Source: Astropecten irregularis (taxonomy: Eukaryota; Echinodermata; Asteroidea; Paxillosida; Astropectinidae). From it: 64,000 nt of DNA. The notes beneath the pieces were generated by a model. It saw nothing but the letters and a program-made list of their open reading frames with translations. It was not told the DNA's origin and did not search any database. The position numbers and the translations under genes are program-made. Below are positions 22,411 to 33,900 of the stretch, piece by piece (within the stretch, counting starts at the first letter, position 1; every line of letters begins with the position of its first letter). The stretch is taken from NCBI GenBank assembly GCA_963971285.1, contig OZ020244.1, forward strand, positions 26,102,001 through 26,166,000, given 5' to 3'.

Positions 22411-23337
22411 TGCGCCCAATATCATTATTCCCTGTCAGATTCAGTGCACTGCATGGGGTCAAGTATTCAATAGCACAAACTCATCGGAATGGAATGAACA
22501 ACTTGAAAAGATTTTTCTTTCGATGGTAGAATTACACCGGTGTGCATGACTGCGACATGGAACCAGATTTACAGCATGCGCTGCTCATGCTGTGACAAAC
22601 TTACTGAAGAAAGGGAAATTAATTCCCTTGTTTTATGACCCAAATTTTTAATGCAGCTCAGTTTAATTTTTTAAACTTAATTTTTGTGTTATTTATGCAT
22701 CCCTTTTTAAAATCATATTCACCGTTCTTTGTTTTGTGTCTTTCTTTTGTCGAACTACAAATGATTATGTGTGATTGTAAACCTAATATTTTTAGTCTTC
22801 GAACTTTTATTTGATATTCTTAATCAACCGTAATTGAATTTAATTATTCAAACGAATTGAAAAACGAAACAATTATGAAAAAACTAAAATTGCTAATTGA
22901 TTTGGAAAATCATTCTGACCGGCAGATTCGAAAGTATAAATTATGGCATTTGTTTATATCTTTTATTTTTTCGATTTATACAAGCATTATGAGTTGACGG
23001 ACATTTCCCTCAAAAATTTTGAGCAATTCGAAATGAAAATGTCAATTTTAAAGCCTTAATTTTGGCAGCGTATATATAACATTACAACTATAAATAAAGC
23101 ATAGACGTGACGTAAAGAAACTAAAACTAGTGGTATGGGCGTGGGCCTTTGCATTATTGAGGGGGAATATTCAAGCTTTTTATAGGTTGTGATACACGTA
23201 ATGAACTATGTGTGTGTGGGGGTGTTGGGTTGTTTTCTCAATTATTTCTATAACTTTCTATCGTGTTTACATCGTTGTTATAATCATTTATTGCGTCCAT
23301 GATCAATCGGTAGAATATTTTTCTAGTTGCGTGGTCT
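22411..23337. other. AT-rich intergenic DNA
   Basis: No exon or repeat recognised; the sequence is strongly AT-rich from 22620 to 23100. Confidence 0.4.
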
Positions 23338-23467
23338 GGGGTTGATTTCACGAAGCCCTGCGATCGATCGTAACTCGAGTTACGAAGGATAACCCATCGT
23401 ATCCTACGTATGGCTGCAATGCATCATACGTCATACGATTGATAGTAAGTTACGATGAGTTTGGACC
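23338..23467 (+). mobile_element. Family D element
   Basis: GGTTGATTTCACGAAGCCCT, CGATCGATCGTAACTCGAGT and the right-hand AGTAAGTTACGATGAGTTTG. Confidence 0.8.
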
Positions 23468-23510
23468 TTTATTTGTTATTCTTAATGAACCTTAATTGAA
23501 CCTTAGACTT

Positions 23511-23616
23511 ACTAAGTGGCGGCCGCAAGATACTATGTGGTGGCCGCAAAATAATAAGTGGCGGCCGAAGTGGCGGCCGTGACTTACTAAGTGGCAGCCG
23601 CAAGATATAAGTGGCG
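23511..23616 (+). repeat. Minisatellite of AAGTGGCGGCCGCAAGATA-type units
   Basis: Five or six imperfect units of about 20 bases, each with GTGGCGGCCG or a variant. Confidence 0.8.
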
Positions 23617-23792
23617 GTACAATGAAATACATCACACATGGGGAAACATACATCTACTGGTCAAGTGACACGAATAGGGCTTCATATGAAATCGACCCCT
23701 GTGGTCATTGTAAACAAGGATGGACTTTCAAAAGTCTTTCCTTTAAAATTCCTTTTTCACTCCCCCCCCCCCAAATTGGCTTACATTGCCAA

Positions 23793-23932
23793 TGGGAGAC
23801 TTTTGAGAACCGGTCTTCAAGTCAACAGCGCACGCGCACGCAATTGTGAGCATGCGCGCGTTGTTTTGCGCCTGCGCTGTTGTGCATGCGCGTGCGCTGT
23901 TGACTTGAAGACCGGTTCTCAAAAGTCTCCCA
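23793..23932. mobile_element. Family E palindrome, complete copy
   Basis: Begins TGGGAGACTTTTGAGAACC and ends with its exact complement. The arms carry CGGTCTTCAAGTCAACAGCG and a CpG-rich, alternating purine-pyrimidine core. 140 bp. Confidence 0.9.
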
Positions 23933-24252
23933 TTGTTGTACATTCCCTACGGTAGGAATAAAACTAATATCACTTCCGGGATCGCAAAAAAAAACACCCA
24001 ATGAGCAATAGTGCCATATATCTGAAATCAGACCCGTATCACTTCCGGGTTCTTTTTTTAGCAGTCGTGGTCATTCCCGTATGAAAAAGTATTCTACAAG
24101 TTGATGACATAATGTAGTGTCCATAAATGTATCATTTGGACTTAACTTGGTTTTAGAAGTTAGTTATACACCGGTGAGTTGTCATTCATTTTGTATTCTC
24201 AGTTGTGCAACTATAACTGTCATCCATGTTATACATCCATGGACCGTCATCA

Positions 24253-24501
24253 CCCTGGGCCCTTTTCCAAACCTCGGCTCCGGCTCAGGCTCCGGCTTCG
24301 TCTCTGTCATCCATATGCTGAAAATAATAAGTTGATGCTTTTAATTGAAGCTGAATCTCTGTTTTCTTGTTCAAAATAGAGTATCTACTTCCAAACCTTA
24401 TGATAAAGCCTCTATTTTGATTCGCGTTATTTTAGAATGGATTCACGAAATGGAGCCGGAGCCGGAGCCTGAGCCGGAGCCGAGGTTTGGAAAAGGCCCC
24501 A
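24253..24501. mobile_element. Family I element, complete copy
   Basis: CCCTTTTCCAAACCTCGGCT plus CCGGCTCAGGCTCCGGC at the left mirror GAGCCTGAGCCGGAGCCGAG and GTTTGGAAAAGGCCCC at the right. 250 bp with arms of about 45 bases. Confidence 0.85.
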
Positions 24502-24518
24502 TACAGTAAACTGCCCTA

Positions 24519-24656
24519 GGGTCGATTTCACGAAGCCCTACGATCGATCGCAACTCTATTTACGAAGGATGACCCATCGTATAGGGTTGAAATGCATCAT
24601 AATGTCCTGTATGTGATTGATAGTAAGTTACGACGAGTTTGGTGAAATCGACCCCT
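24519..24656 (+). mobile_element. Family D element, complete copy
   Basis: GGGTCGATTTCACGAAGCCC at the left and GTTTGGTGAAATCGACCCC at the right; inner CGATCGATCGCAACTC. It ends 162 bases before TBK1 coding exon 1. Confidence 0.85.
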
Positions 24657-24817
24657 AACGTAACATGGTAATGTTTTCCGATGGCGCAGTTTTGTCGTTT
24701 GGTTGGGGAACCGTGTCGCGAAATGCCCTGATAAAAATTGAGATTTCCAGGACAATGTGTAGCTCAGAAACCTAACGTCTTGGCTTCTCCGTATCAATTC
24801 ATTTTACCAAATTTCAG

Positions 24818-24952
24818 GAAATGTTTGGCCGTTATCAAGTCACGATCCAGCAGGAGCCAAGGCAACTACGCAGCACACAATCCTACATCTACTACACGGA
24901 TGACAAGAAAGGCGAGGGGGCTACGGGAAGTGTATTCGGTGGACGAGAGAAG
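24818..24952 (+). CDS. TBK1: TBK1 coding exon 1 (start codon, glycine loop)
   Basis: ATG at 24821 has G at -3. Residues 1-44 start [10 protein letters not shown] and carry the nucleotide-binding loop [11 protein letters not shown] at 31-41. A 3' splice site (TTTCAG at 24812-24817) stands three bases before the ATG, so a non-coding 5' exon is likely upstream. The donor GTTGGT at 24953 is weak. Residues 1-30 are longer than in human TBK1. The exon ends in phase 0. Confidence 0.9.
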
Positions 24953-27900
24953 GTTGGTTTGGACTTGGGTTTCATCGGAAAGAAGACTTTTTCCTTTAAT
25001 TTTTTCAAAGGAAAACTTTGTGTCCAAAACAGATCACAAAAAGAACCGTAAAGGCAACGTACAGTATTTGCAAGGCCTCCAAAAAAAATATTAAGTTTGA
25101 TACAGAAAATGGACTCAACAGTTCGTAGACAGTGTAAACAGTAACCATGGGAAATCTTGGTTCATCAGATGCTGGGGTTTTCAAGGAAATCAAAATTCAG
25201 TGTCCGAAAGATCGTTCGTCCGAATGATTTAGTAGTATTTCGAAAGCGTGGTGTAACCGTGAAGGGTTCGAAGGTGGGGCAAGATTATTTCGGCCGTATT
25301 TCTTCCATCCAGATGAACAAAGCGTAAGAAGGTATATGAAACAACGTCTGTTAGGAATTTTGAGACCTTCACTTCTGTTTCAGTACCAAATTCAGCCAAA
25401 ACGCACATCTTTCCAAATCCTATATGCTCCCGTTGCACAGCTCTATAAAATTGGCCTCAGATGGCTTATAGAGGACACAGCAGTGCTGGCTTACTTTGTG
25501 ACGGTGTAATTTCTTTACCCCATTTTGGGGGTTTTTCCTCGGTACAGAAATCAGGCGAGCGGGTAGCTGTGAAGGTCTTCAACGATGTAAGCCATCAGAG
25601 ACCGGGCAGCGTGCAAGACCGAGAGTTCCACGTCGTACGCAAACTCAGACACCGAAATATCGTCTCACTTCTTGCCATCGAACAGGACGTGAGTAGGCCT
25701 ATAATTCACTACATGAAACTGCCGTATGCCGTATTTCAGATCAAGTGAATTTCACTTGATCTGAACGGTTGCATACGGCAGTTTCATGTCTTGGTTTCAG
25801 CATGCATCCGAACATTACTCAAACCACAGAGTATAATGGTAAGAGAGATGATCTTGATTGTTTAGATGATCCGGTTCATCGACGACAAATTAGATTCGGT
25901 CTCGTCTATAGTTTTTCAACCCAAAATTTGACTTTGATTGGGAAAATGGTTGGCCGAATGAAAAAACAAATCATCCCTGTATAATGGAACACTTTGGTAG
26001 CATACAGAAACAGAAATATTCATTGAGATTTACCTATAACTTACAGGGTATAAAGACGGTGATGGTAGAATCATACCGTTACAATGTGTCTGCGTGAAAT
26101 GCTGTAGTTTATCCAGCAAAAGAGTAAAACCAATGACCAAAAACAATTTTGATTTTCGGAAGATTTGTTTATAACGGTGGACAAGATTCGAAAATGCTGT
26201 GGACATTTTTCACTGGTTTTTTTTTTCTCAAAAAGTGTGCACCCTACGGGGATGGGAATTTCACAGAAGATTAGTAGGCCTACTTCATCTTTCTTGATAT
26301 TTTTGCCCTTGAATCTGCATTTCTTTGACAAGAACCAAAAATGAAATTAGGGATATTCGATGGCAAATCGCAAAAATTATTCACTTCTATGAAAAATCTG
26401 CACAATTTAAGTATTAAACAGTCGGTGTACTCTAGTTCTACCTTTCGAGTCTATCTTCAAGACATAATGAGTGTCTTTTCCTTTGCTTAATATCCCCAGT
26501 CAATTTCCCATGACCGTGTCATTGTTATGGAACTCTGCACCGGTGGAAGTCTCTTCAACGTCCTGAGTAAACCTGAGAATTCCTACGGCTTGGATGAAAG
26601 CGAGTTTCTCACCCTCCTTGGTGATGTCAGTAAGTTTCACCTCATGCATATTTTTGTGTTCAAACCAAAACGACGACATCTTTGAGTGTACACAAAGCAA
26701 TACTATCCTAAAATGTAGAATATTTTGTTACACTAATTGATAATTTTTAAATGTTTGGAGTTTCGGAGGGCCTGACGTTTCGATCCTATGGCAGGATCTT
26801 TCGCAAATGCAGGGATGTGAAACTTCATATTTAAATATGAATTTCGAATTGTTTTGTTTAGATTTTATTTCAGAACTCAGCTTTTGTGTACACCTGGTCT
26901 GTACAAAAATGGGCCTAGCCTATATAATAAGAACTTTTATATTTCAGCTTTTTCCTTGGTGTTTTCAGATCCAAGTTTATGTGTGGCCACTCACATCCCT
27001 GCAAAAATGCTACTTTGAGGCTGCTAGGATCGAAACATCGGGCCCTCCTAACTGCAAGCATGAAGTCAATATTTTGGTTCATGAGCAGTTTTTAGCAGTT
27101 ATAACTTGATACTTTCACCAAGTTTTTTTTATTTTATGGGTCAGTTTTCTAGCCTGCATCGATCCAATGCAACACCCATGCACAGAAGAAAAACATGTGT
27201 ATGATTAAAGACCATATAATAAGGCCCATGACACACTGGGCAATTTACAGATAATCGGTTCTATACAAATTTCAGTGAGAATTAACATTGGTGGTTTTTT
27301 TTCAATTTCCACATCATTTTTTTTTTCAAAAATAAGATACGGTCAGAAAAGAAAAAATGTTCCTTGTTATTTTACGACGGAAAGTTTCCTTTTGCATGTA
27401 GTGTACTACGTTTCCTGCAAAGAATGACCTCATTACCTTTGTTTACAAACTTAACATTTAATGTTTGCGTTCTTTTGTCAAACACCATGCAGTCAGCGTA
27501 ATCGACACCGCAAATAGAAATCCATTTCTGCTCTGTGTGACTAGTTATTATTACATTTACAGTAACTTTTATTTCCTTATCGATAACCTCGTTCCCGTGA
27601 CTTCATGATTAAGCGATTTTGCTAAGTGCTTACCCCTTTTGTCAATATGCGACCTCTTTATACCTCACGTGTAGGTAAACAAGGGGGGATATTTTGGGAA
27701 AGTCCCAAACCAATGCTTCCTTGTTCTCATGCACAGGCGTAGTGTAGGCCTACATAGTGTGGACTTCACGACAAAGGACGTCCACATAATGCAGGATCTC
27801 GATATACGTTATGTGTACTCGCACACGTCCACATAATGTTTCCTCGAGCCGATTTCACTAGCGCTTTGCGATCATCACTAAAGCCCAAATCCATCGCTAA

Positions 27901-30900
27901 ACGGAAAATCGATCGCTACTTTGCGATTGTGTTTAAGTTAGCGATGGATTTGGGCTTTAGCGATGATCGCAAACTAAGTGAAATCGACCCATGCGAAAAC
28001 GCCAAAAGGAGAAATTTTCAATGTGTCTTTATCCATCGCAAATTGAAGTTTATCATTCAATGGATATTCGGTCCAAATTTCATCATGAAAAAATGGGTAC
28101 AGTTGAAAAAAAAGGGTTTGAAGTTGCCCATTGGGTCAGTACTTGAAAACAATGGAAAGTACACATAAGGTATGTAAAGGTATGTGTGTAATCCGTGTGT
28201 TTTGTATTATACCCACAAAGGTCACGGCATGAAATATCTGCAGGATACTGGGATTGTACATCGTGATCTGAAGCCTGGTAATATCATGTGCTGTTTTGAA
28301 GCCGACGGCTCTTCCGTGTACAAGCTTACCGATTTCGGAGCAGCTCGCGAACTCGCAGATGGGGAAAATTTCGTGAGCATTTACGGAACTGAAGAGTACC
28401 TGGTAATTGACCTGGGGCCAATTTCATAAAACTGTTAAGCACAAAAAATTGCTAAGCATGACATTTCTGTCTTAATAAAGACAGGGTTAACAACTAAATT
28501 TCCACGTGTTGTGTATCACTTGTGATTGCTCTTTGGCTGTTGTTCGCTGACCATGAATATCAAATGGAATTTTCAATGGTGGTTTGTTTTATTGGGCGAG
28601 ACATTTTTGTGCTAAGCAATTTTTTGTGCTTAACATTTTTATGAAATTGGCCCCTGATAATCTCAATCAAAGCTTAGAAAATGCTCTAACTTTTGAATAT
28701 TTCATTTTCGTTTATTTTATTTATTGATTAAAGGTATAATACATGATTGGTAAACGTCACAGAACATCACTCACACTTGTCTGATCCAGCATGTACATAA
28801 AATGATAAACCTGTGAAAATTTGAGCTCAATCGGACATCTGAGTAACGAGAAAATAGCGAAAACCAGACTCAATTTTTCTTATAAAACATAAAGAATGGT
28901 TTTGATCTTACTGGCCCGAGATCAAAGCTGTTTTCGGTCTTTGTTTTACTAATTTCTTGATAAATACACCATTTCAGGTGGAACTATTTTAACGGTATGT
29001 TTCTACCTGCACCGTCTCCATACCCTGAAAGTTATACGTAAATCTGTAAACATTTCTGTTTGGGTATGTTAAATATCCTGTACTGTACCTTTGACATGAA
29101 GACCTATGGGTTTACGCTAAGCACGTCCTTGATTATTTTGCAAAAAGGAAAAGCCGTATGTGAAGGTTATGTCTTGAGTATTGCATAGAAATTGTATTTA
29201 GGCCGAGCGAGTTTTAAGTTCATTGATGCAAAACGTGGCCTTTTCTCAATGCACGGCTCCGGCTATTGGGCTCCTCTCCATTTTGTGAATCCATTTTAAA
29301 ATAATGTGTATCAAAATAGAGACGTTTAGTAGCGGCAGAGTACATTCTCTGGTTTGAAAAGGAAAATAGAGCTTCAGCTTCAATGGAAAACCACAACCTA
29401 TATTTTCAGCATATGGATGAAAGAGACGAAGCCGAGCTTTGAGAAAAGCCCCATGATGAGCTTGTTTGCAGTACAAGTGTGAGGGCGCTGTTCAACCTTT
29501 GCAACCAAGCTCTTATAGTGTACTGGTTTACGGGCCAAAGTCATTTATCTTCCATGATCAAACATGATTACCAACCAAACTTTCATGTGATGTTTACTGC
29601 TTTTGACTTGTATTCGGCCATTGTTTGCTGAGCATGACATTCACAATGAGTTTTGTTACTGGTTTTTGGTGCTTAAGCAAATGTTGGTGCTTAAGCAGCT
29701 CTCAAGTATAAAATTGGTCCCAGGCTAGTGGCACTAGTAATGTAAGGTGAACCTTTCCCTAATGGATGACATATTAATTATTTAAATTTGAATTTTCTTA
29801 TCCATGCGCACATTTTTTTCCTTACTGTGTTTTTCAAAACCATGGACTTCTTCTGCAGCATTTCTGTTTTGTATCCATTTTTAACAGCATCCTGATGTTT
29901 ACGAAAGAGCCGTTCTTCGGAAACCTCTGACGAGGCCATTCACGGCCTCCGTAGATTTATGGAGCATAGGCGTGACGCTGTATCACGCGGCAACAGGGGT
30001 GCTCCCCTTTAGACCATACGGGGGCAGAAGAAACAGAACAACCATGTGAGTGTGTAGTGTACAGGAGTTTCAATATTGTAATAATATTGTGATCATTTGA
30101 GCAATTGGTATTAGAGTCAGTTGTAAGCCTAATCTCACCGGCACAGTCCTTGATTCCGTTTAGTGATGAGTGGTAGGACTAAGACAATAGAATCTTTTGT
30201 AGAATTACCCAGAATTTATCCATACTTGTGTGTTCACACAGGCACCAGATGACGACCTTAAAAGCCTCCGGGATCATCTCAGGAGTTCAAAGAGGATCGG
30301 AAAACGGGAGAATCGAATGGAGCACGGAGTTGCCGAAAACCGTGCAGCTGTCACAGTAAGCATTATAATTGTTGAGTGCTGGTGCATAAACAGTGAAGAA
30401 CGCCCTCTGTAGCATCAGTTTGATTAGTTGTTGTTTGTCCGAATAAAGTACATGTACTTACTGAAACCTCCAGTTTTCTTTGTCTCAAGCAAAGTGTTCT
30501 CTGTGTAAGCCTGAAACCCTCTTCAAGCTTGGTCATACAACATGGTGGCAGAAGTGGGATACCTGTTGAATCAAATCACATAGGCGTATCTACATTCCAG
30601 CAATTTTTCAAACAAACGTCTGGGTCTGTGTCTATTTTTTTTACCTCTCCGAAATATTTCGAACAGTCACCCAACATGGTGGCAGCGGTGGGATTCCTGT
30701 GAAATCAAATCCCATTGGCCTATATCAGTGCATTCCAGCAATTATTCAAACATCTGGGCTTGTGTCTATTTTCTTCACCTCTCCTAAATATTTCCAACAG
30801 TCACGCAACACGGTGGCAGAAGTGGGATATATGTTAAATCAAATTGCAAAGGCCTATCTGCAATCCAGCAATTTTTAAATTATCTATGCTTGTGTCTCTT

Positions 30901-33900
30901 TTCTTCACCTCTCCTAAATATTTCTAACAGTCACGCGACATGGTGGCAGCAGAGGGATAAGTGTTGAATCAAATCGCATAGGCCTAGGCCTATCTGTACT
31001 CTAGCAATTCTTCAAACATCTGGGCTTGTGTCTTTTTGCTTCACCTCTCCTAAATATTTATAACGGTTTTACTTTTATTTTCGATAACTAGGGGTCTGAG
31101 GCACCACGTGGAGATGATGCTGGCCGGTCTGTTGGAAAGTGATGTCAACAAGATGTGGTCCTCTCATACCTTCTACAACACAGCCCAGTTGATCGTAGAA
31201 ATGTCTGCCATTGATGTATTCTACGTTGCGAGGTCAACACTCCACAAAGTTTACATCGGCCCCACGCTTTCGTAAGGCTTTTTTCTTTCAAATTCAGTCC
31301 AATTTGGCAACATGTTTTTTGTTCACTTTATATGACTGTATTCGTATTTATCTAGCTTTTAAAGTATGAATTTCTTGTTTTCTTTTGATATTACTTTAGA
31401 CTCATGGACATGTCATATTTTGAACTATCGTTCATATAAGTTATATAGCTCATGGTTCTTCATTTTCCTATTGTCACAGTAGTGAGCCTTATCATGACAT
31501 GTATTTGATTTTGTTGTGATTGCTGTTTTGTTTTAAAGGTAATATCATGCTTTGTTTTGGGGGTCAAAGAAATGTAGATTCGTGAACAAAAAAATGTAAA
31601 CATATATATATAAAAAGAACGATACAGTGACAGTCATCTTTTAAATTTCCAGTCCCATATACGGTGCTTACTTTTCGGGAAAACAGTGAAAAGCGCCCAC
31701 GGTATTTTAAAATCTTTTTTACATGATTTTTAATCTTCCGAAGATCAAAATTGTTCTTGGTCATTGGTGTTTTTGGTCATTGGTTTACTGCTTTCCATAA
31801 ATACAGCATTTCAGGCAGAAAATTTTGAACGGTATGTTTCTACTATCACCATCTTCATAACCTGTAATGAAATTATAGGTAAATCTGCGAAGATTTCTGT
31901 TTCGGTGTGCTACCAAAGTATGATACTACCTCAAGTTAAACTAGCGGTTTACGTTAATATATTTATTAACTACTGCTTATTTTGATCTTTTTTGGTGTTC
32001 AGATTTGCCGAGTTTCAAGAGTACGTAGCCATTCAAACATCCCTGCAAGCCGAGCAGCAGATCCACGTTTATGAGGGCGCTATTTTTTACCCAGAATGCA
32101 CAGTTCCATGTAGGTCCTTTCCGGAGACGTCACCTAGCAATCCGATCTTCTTGTTCAAACGGGATTTTGACGGCACTGTTTCACCTGTGGCTCCAGTCGC
32201 CCGTAAGTGTTTTTTGCTTACAGGTTCAGCATGCTGGCCCATGACAGTTATATCCATATCAAAGGGATGGTTAAATCTACGTTCACATGACGCTGACGTC
32301 CACTGGAAAAGATGAATCGCAAAAAAGGGAATCGAAACAAAAATAAAACCAGAAAATAGAAATGACCACTGTTAAAAGTAACTGCATGTGACTACAGCAC
32401 TGATATGTTTTTTCTTTTTTTTGTATTTTGTTTCTTGTTCTTGTTCTTTGTCGCGTTCGTGCTCGTGGTAAATTGTTCTTGTTGGGGTTCTTTGTTTTGT
32501 TTACTCTTTTCGTTTTGACGTTTTGTGTTTGTGATCGTTTTCCTTTTGTTATCATTGTCTTTTTTCCTTTTCATTGTCCTTGTTCTCATGTCATTGTCCT
32601 AGCTTGTTCTCGCCATATTCCTTGTTCTTGGGCCATTATCCTTGTTCTTGTCGTTGTCATTGTTCTCACGACCATTGTACTTGTTCCGTGGTCATTCTTC
32701 TTGGCATTGTCGCTTTTTTGTCATTGTTGTTGTCTTTGCCCCTTCTTCTTGTTCGTTTTCGTGTCATTGTGTGCCAGGGATACATTGTGCATTCAAGCAT
32801 TGTTATGTAGCTTGATTTTGAATACTTTTCTTGCAGCTAATGTGCCACTTGCCCAGACTAAATACTCGTTGGGAACAGACGCGGCATCCACAAAGGTAAA
32901 TATACGACTTGGTAGACATCAGAAAGTACCACGGTGGTGTGCATTCGATCAGTGCCACCTCCTTAACATGACAATTATTTCTTCAGAACTATACGACAAA
33001 AAATGTAATGTAAAACCATTTCTACTCTCTTTCAGAAAAGCATCGCTGCCATATTCTGTCTCAAAAGGAAGCAGATGAATTTGTTGCTGATCCAGACACT
33101 TCAAAAAAGGGTGGTCAAGGAATTCACGTGAGTTATATGAAGTAAAATATTCTTACAAAAGATTTGTTTCGAATCATTTGTATTTCTCAGATTCGTATGT
33201 CCTATATTCTATCTTAAACTACGTCTCTCCACTAATAGTATATTGGGAGCCGACAAAGTCAATCAATCAGTTGATGGGAGCATGCGCCGCGGCAGCGCGT
33301 TGTCGCATCTACCTTCGAGCGGTAGGCTACTCCTTTGGTCTCCTGATGGCTACCCAGGGAGCCACACGACCCATCCCCATCTCAGCAAAATACAGATCCA
33401 TCTGACGCAACCACGTGTCATGTGGACGCCCTACCAGGGCATGTCCTACCAGTAGGCCTAGGCCTAGGTCCTCTCAAAGAGAGAATCCGCCTGGCATGAT
33501 CACTCGCAGGGAGCCACCTCTACGTACACTCAGTCGCACCTGGCACTCACGTATCATGCAAGTAATAAGTCCCATCTGACTCTCCCTGAGTAACCTCTCG
33601 TTAGACACATGCCGTCCGACCAGCGGTACCCATGCATGGATCCTCCTCAGAGACCCAGTACCGAAGACATTGAGTCGTCTCCCAAACATTATACTGGGAT
33701 GGAATACTGGTGGAGTTCAAACCATCTAACTTCAGTTCTGAGTCAATCCTGTCTCATTTTTGTTTTGATCTCCTCAACAGTCAAGTCATCAGAGATGAAG
33801 CCAGACACCTGGGCGACCACCTGTCTAAACTTGAACTTCAGAAGAGGACACTGCCCCTGTCACTACGGAACACGCAGGAACTCCTCAAGACGGTGACTTT

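Noticed and set aside
32428-33078. 216-codon open frame on the + strand, the second longest in the window
   Set aside because: It is a chance frame through an A-poor, pyrimidine-rich tract that runs into TBK1 exon 9 and past its donor. Only exon 9 within it is coding.
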